A stretch of 64,000 nucleotides of DNA, taken from contig JAEZUY010000005.1 in NCBI GenBank assembly GCA_023420895.1, positions 68,671 to 132,670 of the forward strand, read 5' to 3'. The translations under genes and the position numbers were made by a program. Positions within the stretch are counted from its first letter, which is position 1. The number at the start of each line of letters is the position of its first letter. This DNA comes from Bacillota bacterium (GTDB lineage Bacteria > Bacillota > Clostridia > Tissierellales > Gottschalkiaceae). This document shows, in pieces, positions 36,124-44,474 of the stretch. The notes below the pieces were generated by a model. That model was not told the DNA's origin, ran no database searches, and worked only from the letters and a program-made list of their open reading frames with translations.

Positions 36124-36708
36124 ATGAAAAAACATATTTTACTGGATCTGCTTTTAACTTTTATGAAAATCGGTTTATTTACATTTGGTGGCGGCTATGC
36201 CATGATTTCCATTATTGAAGATAACTGTGTTGAAAAGAAAAAGTGGATCACACTTGACGAAATGATGAATATAACTGTAATTGCAGAATCTACACCCGGA
36301 CCGATTGCTATCAACTGTGCTACATTTATAGGCTATAAGCAGGCCGGTTTTTGGGGATCGCTCTTTGCAACATTTGGTGTCATATTGCCGTCCTTTATAG
36401 TGATTTATACAATTTCCATGTTTCTTGACAATTTTCTTGAATTTGAGATTATTGCAAATGCTTTTAAAGGTATAAAAATTGCAGTAGGTCTTCTTATTTT
36501 AAGAGTTGCTTTTAAAATGATAAAGAAGATGGACAATACAGTTCAGACGAGAACAATAATGGTCTGTTCTTCGATTATTATGCTCCTTATAAATATATTT
36601 TCATGGAATTTTTCAGCTATAAATTTAATTCTGATTGCGGCAGCTGTCAGTTTAGCTGTTTTTTCTGTGAAGACTGCTAGGAAAGAGAAAGGCGGTAAAG
36701 AAGAATGA
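36124..36708 (+). CDS. Chromate transporter family protein, first half-size subunit
   Basis: 194-aa CHR-family membrane protein: TFMKIGLFTFGGGYAMISII, then ITVIAESTPGPIAINCATFIG, the conserved FGGG and STPGP motifs. Short CHR proteins work as pairs of inverted halves. It overlaps the second subunit by 4 bases. The family exports chromate in some bacteria, but in many anaerobes the substrate is unknown. Confidence 0.9.
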   Translation: MKKHILLDLLLTFMKIGLFTFGGGYAMISIIEDNCVEKKKWITLDEMMNITVIAESTPGPIAINCATFIGYKQAGFWGSLFATFGVILPSFIVIYTISMFLDNFLEFEIIANAFKGIKIAVGLLILRVAFKMIKKMDNTVQTRTIMVCSSIIMLLINIFSWNFSAINLILIAAAVSLAVFSVKTARKEKGGKEE

Positions 36709-37268
36709 TTTATTTTGAGCTTTTTTTAGGATTTATTTATGTAGGCTGTTTTGCGTTTGGAGGCGCATATGCGGCGATTCCTTTAATTCGCGATGTAGTT
36801 CTTTCTTACGGATGGCTGACAGACGAAGCACTGACATATATGATTGCAGTTAGTGAAAGTACGCCCGGTCCGATTATGATTAATCTTGCAACTTATGTAG
36901 GAAGCACTCAAGCCGGTTTTTGGGGCGCTGTCATTGCGACAGTATCAGTAGCTCTGCCGTCTTTTATTATAATACTTTTACTGATGATTTCGCTGAAAAA
37001 ATTCTTGGAAAACAGATATGTTCAGGCTGTTTTAAATGGGTTGAAGCCGTGTATTATCGGCATTATTCTTGCCACTGGAATCTATATGACATTTAATAAT
37101 TTTATTACGCCGATGAATGATGCTTCTGAAAATATGAAAGCTGTTTTTACCGCTTCTCTTTTAGTTATAATAATGCTTGGGTCAAAACGGATACTAAAAA
37201 AACATATCAGTCCTATTACGCTGATTATCATATCAGCATTTTTGGGAATTGCTGTATATGGGTTATAG
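36705..37268 (+). CDS. Chromate transporter family protein, second half-size subunit
   Basis: 187-aa partner of the preceding gene with the same motif order (GCFAFGGAYAAIPLI, then AVSESTPGPIMINLATYVG). The ATG overlaps the upstream stop region. Together the two correspond to one full-length ChrA. Confidence 0.9.
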   Translation: MIYFELFLGFIYVGCFAFGGAYAAIPLIRDVVLSYGWLTDEALTYMIAVSESTPGPIMINLATYVGSTQAGFWGAVIATVSVALPSFIIILLLMISLKKFLENRYVQAVLNGLKPCIIGIILATGIYMTFNNFITPMNDASENMKAVFTASLLVIIMLGSKRILKKHISPITLIIISAFLGIAVYGL

Positions 37269-37280
37269 ACAAGTAATTAA

Positions 37281-37313
37281 AAACCGGATAAATTCACTTT
37301 ATCCGGTTTTTTT
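37281..37313. terminator. Terminator between chr operon and macrodomain gene
   Basis: AAACCGGATAAA pairs with TTTATCCGGTTT around TTCAC, with T runs on the plus strand and A-to-T runs on the other. Confidence 0.88.
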
Positions 37314-37328
37314 AATATATAGTTCATA

Positions 37329-38108
37329 TTATTTTTCTATTAATATTTTGCTGTAAATGTCATAATCTTTCTGTTTAAAGACATTAAAAACTACTTTTAT
37401 ATTACTATTATGCTTTTTCTTAAAATTAATTACAGTATCTACAGCTATTTTAGCCGCTTCTTCACTTGGAAAACCGAACAAACCTGTAGATATGCAGCAG
37501 AAAGCTATACTTTTGAGGCCGTTTTTTTCTGCAATTTCCAGGCAGGAATTATAGGATGATTTAAGAAGATCTATATGTCTTTGTTCCAGTTCACGGTGAA
37601 CTATAGGACCTACAGTATGAATAACATATTTTGAGGGAAGATTGTATGCTGACGTTATTTTAGCACTTCCTGTAGGCTCCGGATGTCCCTGTTTTTCCAT
37701 TAAATCGGCGCATTCCAGTCTCAGCTGAACTCCGCTGAAGGTATGAATGCAGTTGTCTATACACAGATGGTTTGGAACATAGCATCCTGTCATACCGCTG
37801 TTCGCGGCATTTACTATGGCATCAGTTTCAAGTAGAGTAATATCTCCCTTCCACAAGTATATATCTTTCATAATTGGGGTTAAATGTTTTAATTTTACAA
37901 TACCTTTCATTCTGATTTCTTCCTGAAGATATTCGTCCTGAATTTTAAGGAACTCGGAATCTGCAGGTTCAGGCATACGGATATTCATAAGGGCACGAAG
38001 AAGCATCTTCTGCTTATTTGCATCTTCAGATATTTTCATTCCTCTATAATCGGGTTTTTCGTCAACAAGTCTTCTGATTAAATATAATCTTCTTTCTGAC
38101 TGATTCAA
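37329..38108 (-). CDS. Zinc-dependent macrodomain ADP-ribosylhydrolase
   Basis: 259-aa macrodomain protein of the type paired with class M sirtuins. After a helical N-terminal segment (YLIRRLVDEKPDYRG) the macrodomain shows GDITLLETDAIVNAANSGMTGC, the zinc-type insertion VPNHLCIDNCIHTFSG (Cys/His), GSAKITSAYNLPSKYVIHTVGP and ISTGLFGFPSEEAA. These enzymes reverse the ADP-ribosylation set by the neighbouring SirTM. TTG start preceded by AAGGAG; 11 bases after the sirtuin stop, so one operon. Confidence 0.9.
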   Translation of the reverse strand: MNQSERRLYLIRRLVDEKPDYRGMKISEDANKQKMLLRALMNIRMPEPADSEFLKIQDEYLQEEIRMKGIVKLKHLTPIMKDIYLWKGDITLLETDAIVNAANSGMTGCYVPNHLCIDNCIHTFSGVQLRLECADLMEKQGHPEPTGSAKITSAYNLPSKYVIHTVGPIVHRELEQRHIDLLKSSYNSCLEIAEKNGLKSIAFCCISTGLFGFPSEEAAKIAVDTVINFKKKHNSNIKVVFNVFKQKDYDIYSKILIEK

Positions 38109-38119
38109 AATATCACTCC

Positions 38120-39004
38120 TTAATATAATAAATTCTGCATTAAGTCAGAAATAACTTTATCTATATCAGCACTTATTACTATTGAGCGTTCTTCAAGCTG
38201 TTTAGGATAACTTGGCTGATCCAGATTTACACTTGCAAATATAGCTTCAGGATTGTCCAAAGTCATTTTCCAGAAAGGAAATTTAATGACTCCAGGTGAG
38301 TTAAATCCTACACCCAGCTCTAAGAACAGAATTTTACCGCTCATATGTTTTTTCATATAGTCTATATATCTATTATAAGCGATATGCCAGCCTTTATCTC
38401 TCACAAATGTATTGTCCCAGAATAGATTGAAATCCATTTCTTTGCCGCATTTAGGACAGTGAGGAATCAGTCCTTCGGGTATTTTCATATCATGTTCCTG
38501 TTCAATCATCTCTTTTAAAATTTCATAATTGTCATAGGTTTCATCATGGCAGGGAACAGAACACTGAAACAGACCGAAATCTCCCTGTGTATAGCACTGT
38601 TTCTCTTTTGGAAAGCCTGCTCTTATAAAAGTATGATCTATATTTGTAGTAAGAACGAAATAGTCTTTATTTTCAAGGAGTTCTAGAAGATTATTTAAAG
38701 TATCATTTGGAATTTCCATGAAACGGTTTATCCATGCCCATCTTGACCAGTAGGCCCATCTTTCTTCTCTAGATTCGAAAGGTGCAAAACACCCTGTATA
38801 CATATCAGTGATTCCATATTTTTCTACAAAATCTCCAAAATACTTCTGAAGTCTTTTTCCTGTAAAATCGAGTCCTGCAGCAGTTGAAAGTCCGGCGCCT
38901 GCACCTATTACAACAGCATCAGCGGCTTCGAAAGCATCTTTAAGTTTTAAAATTTCTTCTTCATATTCTCCAGTCGTATTCTGTACTATATCATTTAATG
39001 TCAT
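38120..39004 (-). CDS. Class M sirtuin (SirTM), protein ADP-ribosyltransferase type
   Basis: 294-aa NAD-dependent sirtuin: VVIGAGAGLSTAAGLDFTG (NAD site), YFVLTTNIDHTFIRAG, QGDFGLFQCSVPCHD, a zinc motif CPKCGKEM with GGxG-type FLELGVGFNSPGVIKFPF. The lack of the usual catalytic Asn-Ile-Asp/His arrangement of deacetylases and the SirTM landmarks point to ADP-ribosylating SirTM. ATG at 39004 has GGAGGAAAG upstream. In characterised staphylococci and streptococci the operon also encodes GcvH-L and LplA2; neither is present here. Confidence 0.88.
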   Translation of the reverse strand: MTLNDIVQNTTGEYEEEILKLKDAFEAADAVVIGAGAGLSTAAGLDFTGKRLQKYFGDFVEKYGITDMYTGCFAPFESREERWAYWSRWAWINRFMEIPNDTLNNLLELLENKDYFVLTTNIDHTFIRAGFPKEKQCYTQGDFGLFQCSVPCHDETYDNYEILKEMIEQEHDMKIPEGLIPHCPKCGKEMDFNLFWDNTFVRDKGWHIAYNRYIDYMKKHMSGKILFLELGVGFNSPGVIKFPFWKMTLDNPEAIFASVNLDQPSYPKQLEERSIVISADIDKVISDLMQNLLY

Positions 39005-39243
39005 GAACTTTCCTCCACCAAAATAAATAATCTTATAATTTATTTTAATTATATTGAACTTAATATGATAAAACAATATATTAACAAACTTATAAGCTAC
39101 TAATAAATTTAATAGTGTGAAAGGCTTTGCTATTAAAATTATTAGTTTCTAATTAATTTATTAAGATATTGTCTCAAAATTTCATGTATTCTATACTGAA
39201 ACTGTAAATCAGAGAAAAGTATAAAAATTCAGGAGGGATTGAT

Positions 39244-39638
39244 ATGTTTAATGACAATGTAAAAAAATACTAGAAGAGAGCATGTGGGATCTAGCTACAT
39301 GTTTAAACAATGAGCCAAACGTTGTGCCAGTTGCTTTTAAAGATATAACAGATGACGGAAAGCTATTAATAGGCGATGTATTTTTAGAAACTACTTTAAA
39401 AAATATTCAGGAAAACGAAGGAAGAATAGCGATATCTGCATATAATGCTCAAAATCTTGAAGGTTATCAGATAAAAGGAAAAGCTGAATATATAACTGAA
39501 GGAGAAATCGTAAATACATTTAAAGCCATTGTTGAAGATATATTTGACGGAGCAGTTACAGCTAAAGGAGCTCTGATAATAACTCCAGAAAAAGTTATAG
39601 TCACTACACCGGGCGCTGACAATAAAAAAGTTCTATAA
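39244..39638 (+). CDS. Pyridoxamine 5'-phosphate oxidase-like flavoprotein, frameshifted near start
   Basis: Small flavin-binding split-barrel protein. From ATG at 39244 (AGGAGGGATTGAT upstream) the frame is MFNDNVKK and then hits a stop after an A7 tract at 39261-39267; adding one A gives KKILEESMWDLATCL and joins a continuous 118-residue frame (NEPNVVPVAFKDI, GDVFLETTLKNI, YQIKGKAEYITEG, ending TTPGADNKKVL). The repaired product, about 131 aa, matches the family well. Either the assembly lost one A, or the gene is a fresh one-base mutant; an internal ATG at 39282 could still give most of the protein. Confidence 0.8.
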
Positions 39639-39687
39639 TATAGTCTGCGGAGATAAAATAATCTGCTGTTTTACAGGAGGCTGTTTC

Positions 39688-39903
39688 ATGACTGAAAAAA
39701 ATCGATTAATAAATAGAGCTTCTATAGATTTGAGAAGATGTGCAGGATGCGGAGCATGTATTAAAATTTGTCCGAAAAGAGCGATTCATATGAAAAAAGG
39801 ATGGATAAGCTGGGTAGACCAGACGAAATGTTCAGGCTGCGGAAAATGTGTTAATATATGTCATAAAAAAGCCCCTGATATTATAAGAATAAGCCACTCA
39901 TAA
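39688..39903 (+). CDS. 2[4Fe-4S] ferredoxin-like protein
   Basis: 71-aa protein with two four-Cys clusters: CAGCGACIKICPKRAI and CSGCGKCVNICHKKAP. The second motif ends in CHKKAP rather than CP, so its fourth ligand is intact but the following Pro is missing. AGGAGG precedes ATG. It lies between the flavoprotein and an HxlR regulator, suggesting a small redox cluster; the electron partner is unknown. Confidence 0.85.
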   Translation: MTEKNRLINRASIDLRRCAGCGACIKICPKRAIHMKKGWISWVDQTKCSGCGKCVNICHKKAPDIIRISHS

Positions 39904-39966
39904 ATTTCATAGTTACTGTAAAATGAAATGATACTGTGATACGATAAATATAATCAGGGAGGGAGA

Positions 39967-40347
39967 ATGATGTACCAGAAAAAACTTGAAGAAGACATTC
40001 GATGTCCGCTGGAATATGGACTGGGAGTTTTTGGCGGTAAATGGAATTCAAGAGTTATTTGCGTTCTCGCAGAACTTGGAACTTTGAGATACAGTGAAAT
40101 CCGAAAAGAAATGATGAATATCACGGATGCTGTCTTATCATCAACACTGAAAAGTCTCATTGCCAATGATATGGTTGAGCGTAAATCGTATAATGAAATT
40201 CCGCCCAGAGTGGAGTACAGTCTAAGTGAAAAAGGCAAGTCTGTAATTCCAATTCTCCAGAGTATTTGTAAATGGTCAGGTGCATTTCATAAAGATAGTA
40301 ATGAAAATTCTATGAAACAGTGTCAAAAATGTGATTATAACCGATAA
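39967..40347 (+). CDS. HxlR family transcriptional regulator
   Basis: 126-aa winged-helix regulator: CPLEYGLGVFGGKWNSRVICVL, LRYSEIRKEMMNITDAVLSSTLKSL, then ERKSYNEIPPRVEYSLSEKGKS, the classic HxlR order. The N-terminal Cys typical of redox/electrophile-sensing members is present (RCPLEY). GGAGGGAGA precedes tandem ATGs, so the start may be 39967 or 39970. Confidence 0.9.
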   Translation: MMYQKKLEEDIRCPLEYGLGVFGGKWNSRVICVLAELGTLRYSEIRKEMMNITDAVLSSTLKSLIANDMVERKSYNEIPPRVEYSLSEKGKSVIPILQSICKWSGAFHKDSNENSMKQCQKCDYNR

Positions 40348-40397
40348 AATATATTAAACAAGAGAAGATATTGTCATATGTGGATTTTAATTTAGAT

Positions 40398-40430
40398 AAA
40401 ACTCCCGGAAATACTTTCCGGGAGTTTTTA
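40398..40430. terminator. Terminator between hxlR and SLH gene
   Basis: AAACTCCCGGAAA pairs with TTTCCGGGAGTTT, followed by T residues. Confidence 0.88.
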
Positions 40431-40448
40431 TATTTTAAAATTCAATTT

Positions 40449-41486
40449 TTACGGCATTGTTATATCTATTGGCAGATTGATTATATCGTTAATAAGATTG
40501 TTATTATTTATTTTTTTTAAAAGATCTGGATTTATCTTGTCGAATATATCTGGAATAACTGTGATATTTTCTATATTGTCATTATTTTCAGTTAAGATTT
40601 CATCAATAATATCATCCCAGTCTATTATATTGCCAAGATGTTTTCTTATACAGTCTAGATTATAATCCGTATGGTAAACTAAAGTTTCACTTGGCGGTCT
40701 TGTAGTATAGCCGGGAGTCAGTCCATAATAATGGTCTTTGAGAGTTCTAGTCATGTTAACCATTTTTATGGCTTCAGCTCTTGTTATCGGATTATCTGGT
40801 CTGAATTCTACATAAGTAGTCGTTCCGACAATCGGATCTGAAACTTTATAGCTGTTGTATCCGTTCATTATTCCAAGACCGTAAAGCATATTCAGATACT
40901 TATGAGCCCAATGCTGCCAAGTCTCAGTGCTGTTTTCATAATATCCTCTTGTGTCTCCGACAATCATAGCCGGATTTCCTACGTTTATATAACCCATTGC
41001 ATCCGCAGCAGAAATTACTATTTTAGCAAATTCTCCGCGTGTAATATTTTTTTCCGGTCTATACAGTCCATCCGGATATCCGTTTATTATTCTAGTATCT
41101 TTAGGATTGTATTCTTCATCTAAATCTGAAGTCATATAAGATTTATAGTAATGACTTGCAAGCGAATTTATTTTCTTAGTATTTTTAGTCTCTTTAGGCA
41201 AATCTGGGAATATATGCGGCGCACAGTCATTATCAGGTTTTTCGAAATATATGCGCAGCAAATCATCCACAAGTTCAGCACATTCGGCTCTAGTGAGGTA
41301 AAGATCAGGATGAAGAGATTCTTCATCAAACTGTTCAAGAGCATTGTCTTCTTCTAGTTCCTCTATGTACTTTTCTGCCCAGTGACCTTCGATATCATTA
41401 TAAGCGAAAGATGTAGATCCTATAAATGAAACCGAAGACAATACAACAGATGCTGCCGTCATTACAGATACAATTTTCTTTTTCAT
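40449..41486 (-). CDS. S-layer homology (SLH) domain protein
   Basis: 345-aa secreted protein: signal peptide with cleavage near SFA-YND, then three SLH-type modules: DIEGHWAEKYIEELEEDNAL, YRPEKNITRGEFAKIVISAAD with HWAHKYLNMLYGLGIMNG, and FRPDNPITRAEAIKMVNM. Such modules bind pyruvylated wall polymers. The remaining C-terminal part (from about residue 240) has no known domain and ends in an Asn/Ile-rich stretch (KINNNNLINDIINLPIDI). Own transcription unit; role on the surface unknown. Confidence 0.88.
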   Translation of the reverse strand: MKKKIVSVMTAASVVLSSVSFIGSTSFAYNDIEGHWAEKYIEELEEDNALEQFDEESLHPDLYLTRAECAELVDDLLRIYFEKPDNDCAPHIFPDLPKETKNTKKINSLASHYYKSYMTSDLDEEYNPKDTRIINGYPDGLYRPEKNITRGEFAKIVISAADAMGYINVGNPAMIVGDTRGYYENSTETWQHWAHKYLNMLYGLGIMNGYNSYKVSDPIVGTTTYVEFRPDNPITRAEAIKMVNMTRTLKDHYYGLTPGYTTRPPSETLVYHTDYNLDCIRKHLGNIIDWDDIIDEILTENNDNIENITVIPDIFDKINPDLLKKINNNNLINDIINLPIDITMP

Positions 41487-41601
41487 TTTAATTCCCCCTT
41501 AATGTAAAAAGATCAGTATTTCCATTAAATAAATACCCTGAATTATTAATTCAAAAATATAGGATTATAGAAAATATAAAAAATCTGGAAAAGAAATTAG
41601 A

Positions 41602-41635
41602 CAAAAGAAAACCCCTGATTTTTTAAAATCAGGGG
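41602..41635 (-). terminator. Intrinsic terminator after the peroxiredoxin gene
   Basis: CCCCTGATTTT pairs with AAAATCAGGGG; on the minus strand it is followed by TTTTCTTTTG. Confidence 0.82.
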
Positions 41636-41652
41636 CCATTTTATATTAAATT

Positions 41653-42327
41653 CTATTTATCTTCATCTTTAAATACTAGCCACCAAGTTTCAGCACGTAC
41701 TCCGTCTTCATCAAGGTTAGCACTTTTTTCTGCTTTTTCAACAGTGTTTGCTGGCGGAATTATAACAGGTTCGCCTGGTCTCCAGTCAGCTGGAAGTGCA
41801 AATCCTTCGTCCGCTTTTTGAAGTCCTTGAACTATACGTTTTATTTCATCGAAGTTTCTTCCCAGTTCTTGCGGATAGTACAGTATTGTACGGATTATTC
41901 CTTCAGGGTCTACTACGAATACTGCTCTAACAGCTGAAGTAGTTGACTGAGCTGGCTGAATCATTCCGTATTTTTCTGATACATCCATTGATATATCAAC
42001 TATAACAGGGAAACGCACATCTGCTCCTTTTTCTCCGCGGAATTCTATATCCTTCATTGAACGTATCCAAGCTATGTGAGCTTGAAGTCCGTCAACTGAA
42101 AGTCCTATAAGTTCAGTGTTAATTTCAGCAAATTCTTCCTGCATTCTTGCAAATGTTATAAATTCAGTTGTACAAACTGGTGTGAAATCTGCAGGGTGCG
42201 AGAATAATATTGCCCACTTTCCTTTATAGTCTTCAGGGAATGATATTGGTCCGTTCGTCGTTACCGCTTCAAAATGAGGAGCCGGCTCTCCTATTAATGG
42301 CAGTCTTTTTACATTGTTTTCTTCCAT
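41653..42327 (-). CDS. 1-Cys peroxiredoxin (Prx6 type)
   Basis: Thiol peroxidase, 224 aa. The peroxidatic Cys is in FSHPADFTPVCTTEFITFARM and the Prx6-type C-terminal extension ends in ETWWLVFKDED. No resolving Cys is evident. ATG at 42327 with AGGAG upstream gives MEENNVKRLPLIGEPAPHF; the longer in-frame start at 42360 is less likely. Fits with the selenoprotein Gpx as a second peroxide defence. Confidence 0.93.
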   Translation of the reverse strand: MEENNVKRLPLIGEPAPHFEAVTTNGPISFPEDYKGKWAILFSHPADFTPVCTTEFITFARMQEEFAEINTELIGLSVDGLQAHIAWIRSMKDIEFRGEKGADVRFPVIVDISMDVSEKYGMIQPAQSTTSAVRAVFVVDPEGIIRTILYYPQELGRNFDEIKRIVQGLQKADEGFALPADWRPGEPVIIPPANTVEKAEKSANLDEDGVRAETWWLVFKDEDK

Positions 42328-42647
42328 GATTAAAATTCTCCTTTCAAAATCATAAGTCATCTATCCATATTCATACCCTTAGTTTTTATTTAAAACCATA
42401 TTGGGTTAATAAAAGATATTAATTATTATTATTATAAAATAATAAACAGCTTTAACTGCTGTAATTCACAGTGTTTCACAGGGATATAAATTTCAACATA
42501 GATAAATTAAATAGAAATATAAATAATAATAGATTATACAAATAATACTCAAATATTTATATTGATTTTAAAGATTGAATACTAAATAGACATAATTAGT
42601 TTTAAATTCAGATTTGGAATGAAATGTGATAAATAATAAAAATTTAT

Positions 42648-42694
42648 TTGACTATATAACAGGTACCTGTTCTAATTACTTTAGAAGGTACCTT
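42648..42694 (+). promoter_or_regulatory. Promoter with AGGTACCT palindromes upstream of the Gly/Lys-tailed MarR gene
   Basis: TTGACT (42648-42653), 17 bases, TCTAAT (42671-42676). AACAGGTACCTGTT (42658-42671), a perfect 14-base palindrome, fills the spacer; AAGGTACCTT (42685-42694) repeats its core 25 bases later near the start point. Likely MarR operators. The rest of 42361-42647 is AT-rich without a gene. Confidence 0.75.
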
Positions 42695-42740
42695 ATGTAA
42701 AAATATTAATTACGAGTTAGAATAAATGGAGGTAGTAATA

Positions 42741-43463
42741 ATGATAAACGATATGCACTCAGATATATGCAGAAAGCTTTCTAAACTTCAAATGCTTTTA
42801 GATAAGAAAAGACTTGCAAAGAAAGCGGAAAAAGGACCTCTTGCAGATGATACAAGAGGACAGGGAAGAGTTCTTGCTATGCTCAGAATGCAGCCTAAAA
42901 TAAGCACATCTGATCTGGCTTTCTTGCTTGGAATACGTCCTCAGTCTCTTAATGAGCTTCTTGTGAAACTGGAAAACAGTGAGTATATAGAAAGAAAGCC
43001 GTCAGAAGAAGATGGCAGAGTAACAATCGTAAGTCTTACTGAAAAAGGAAAAGAAGTGGAAGTAGGAAAATGCGACTGTAATGAAGTATTTAAAAGTCTT
43101 ACTGATGAAGAACGTAAAAACTTTGAAGAATATTTAGATAAAATAAATGCTTCTCTATGTGAAGAGCTCGGAGAAGTTACTGAAGAAGAAATAGAAGAAT
43201 GGATGAAAAATCAGAAAAAAGAAAAGGGGAAGAAAGAAGAAATGAACGGAAAAGGAAAAGGAAAAGGCAAAGGTAAAGGAAAAGGCGGACACAGATACGG
43301 AAAGATGAGAAACGAAGCTAAAAAAGGAAAAGGTTCAGGAGAAGAGCATAAACACGGAAAACCTGAAGATAAAGGAATGGAAAAAGGAAAATCTGAAGGC
43401 AAAGGCAAAGGCAAGGGAAGAGGTAAAGGCAAGGAAGGAAAAGAAGAAAAAGGCGGATGCTAG
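42741..43463 (+). CDS. MarR family regulator with long Gly/Lys-rich tail
   Basis: 240-aa protein. Residues about 1-150 are a MarR winged helix (KISTSDLAFLLGIRPQSLNELLVKLE, then KPSEEDGRVTIVSLTEKGKE). From about residue 160 the chain becomes low complexity: repeated Gly-Lys pairs, HRYGK, EEHKHGK and GKGKGKGRGKGK blocks, ending GGC. The coding DNA is a purine-only simple repeat. The tail could bind nucleic acid or, through its His and terminal Cys, metal; both are guesses. ATG at 42741 is preceded by GGAGGT; the upstream ATG at 42726 overlaps that site. Confidence 0.85.
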   Translation: MINDMHSDICRKLSKLQMLLDKKRLAKKAEKGPLADDTRGQGRVLAMLRMQPKISTSDLAFLLGIRPQSLNELLVKLENSEYIERKPSEEDGRVTIVSLTEKGKEVEVGKCDCNEVFKSLTDEERKNFEEYLDKINASLCEELGEVTEEEIEEWMKNQKKEKGKKEEMNGKGKGKGKGKGKGGHRYGKMRNEAKKGKGSGEEHKHGKPEDKGMEKGKSEGKGKGKGRGKGKEGKEEKGGC

Positions 43464-43528
43464 TAAATAACTGAAGATGCTGATAATAAATTATATACTT
43501 GACAATAATTAATAATATTAGAGATAAA

Positions 43529-43556
43529 GACCTGGAGAATTTCTCCAGGTTTTTTA
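43529..43556 (+). terminator. Intrinsic terminator after the MarR gene, first of two
   Basis: ACCTGGAGAA pairs with TTCTCCAGGT, followed by TTTTT. Confidence 0.88.
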
Positions 43557-43558
43557 AG

Positions 43559-43590
43559 AGCCTGTTTTTGTTAAAGAACAGGCTTTTTCT
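43559..43590 (+). terminator. Second tandem terminator
   Basis: AGCCTGTT pairs with AACAGGCT around a 10-base loop, followed by TTTTT, only 2 bases after the first. Confidence 0.75.
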
Positions 43591-43707
43591 TCTTTACTTG
43601 ATAGATAAGCATTCATTTTTTTGCTATAATGAGGTAAATGATACATATTATCAAAAAAGGAGATATGAAATGAATTAGAGGCTGAATATTTGAAAGGAGT
43701 AATAAAA

Positions 43708-44337
43708 ATGCTTAAGAAATACTTCAGCAATATGAGAAAACCAGAAGGACTGGGAGGAAAGATTGCAATTAGAATGATGAATTTGGGTCATTCTTCTATT
43801 TCAAAATGGGGATTTTCTCATATAAATCCGAGTACAGACTGCAAAGCACTTGATATTGGATGCGGAGGAGGAGCTAATATTGCCGTGCTATTATCAAAAT
43901 GCAGCAGGGGAACTGTTGACGGAATAGATTATTCTGAACTTTCAGTAAAAGAATCGAAAGAAAAGAATAAAAAAGCTGTAGAAAATGGAAGATGTAGAAT
44001 AGTTCATGGGGATGTTTCAAAACTTCCATATCAGAATGAGTCTTTCAATCTGGTCACAGCATTTGAAACAGTATATTTCTGGCCGGATATAGAAAATTCA
44101 TTCAGAGAAGTCAGAAGAGTTATAAAGCCGGGAGGATCTTTTTTAATATGCAATGAAGTAGGAGGAAATAATGAAACTCATGAAAAATGGGTCCATATAA
44201 TAGAAGGAATGAAAATCTATGAAGAAAAAGATCTTAAGGATATGCTTTTTAATTCAGGATTTTCGAATGTCAAAAGCTTTAGAGATGAAAAACGCGACTG
44301 GCTTTGCATTATTGCAGAGAATAATAGAGTAGAGTAA
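43708..44337 (+). CDS. Class I SAM-dependent methyltransferase
   Basis: 209-aa methyltransferase: motif I LDIGCGGGANIAVLL, motif II GIDYSELSV, and NLVTAFETVYFWPDIENSFREVRRVIKPGG (split). Closest in style to UbiE/Methyltransf_11 proteins. Substrate unknown. ATG at 43708 has AAAGGAG 8 bases upstream. A promoter-like TATAAT (43622-43627) is the only signal in the gap. Confidence 0.87.
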   Translation: MLKKYFSNMRKPEGLGGKIAIRMMNLGHSSISKWGFSHINPSTDCKALDIGCGGGANIAVLLSKCSRGTVDGIDYSELSVKESKEKNKKAVENGRCRIVHGDVSKLPYQNESFNLVTAFETVYFWPDIENSFREVRRVIKPGGSFLICNEVGGNNETHEKWVHIIEGMKIYEEKDLKDMLFNSGFSNVKSFRDEKRDWLCIIAENNRVE

Positions 44338-44343
44338 AAAATT

Positions 44344-44372
44344 GCTTCGGAATCAAAATCCGGAGCTTTTTT
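44344..44372 (+). terminator. Intrinsic terminator after the methyltransferase gene
   Basis: GCTTCGGA pairs with TCCGGAGC (one G-U), followed by six T. Confidence 0.82.
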
Positions 44373-44474
44373 GTTTTATAAAGGAGTATATAATTAAAAT
44401 AGTAGAGTGAAAAATTTAATTTAGACTCTGATTTTGAAAGTAAAGATTTCAAAGAAAAGAAAGGATTTTAAAGC

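Noticed and set aside
39688..39903. A second selenoprotein or iron-only redox gene in the flavoprotein/ferredoxin cluster
   Set aside because: The break in the flavoprotein gene is TAG after a poly-A run and is explained by a one-base shift, not by UGA decoding; the ferredoxin has all its Cys codons as TGT/TGC.
43211..43432. Proline-rich open frame on the minus strand inside the MarR tail
   Set aside because: It is the antisense shadow of the Gly/Lys repeat; no ribosome binding site and no independent coding signal.
31232..43600. Integrated mobile element spanning the accessory block
   Set aside because: The block has transposon-type cargo (KTR) and mixed codon use, but no integrase, transposase, att repeats or tRNA boundary was seen.
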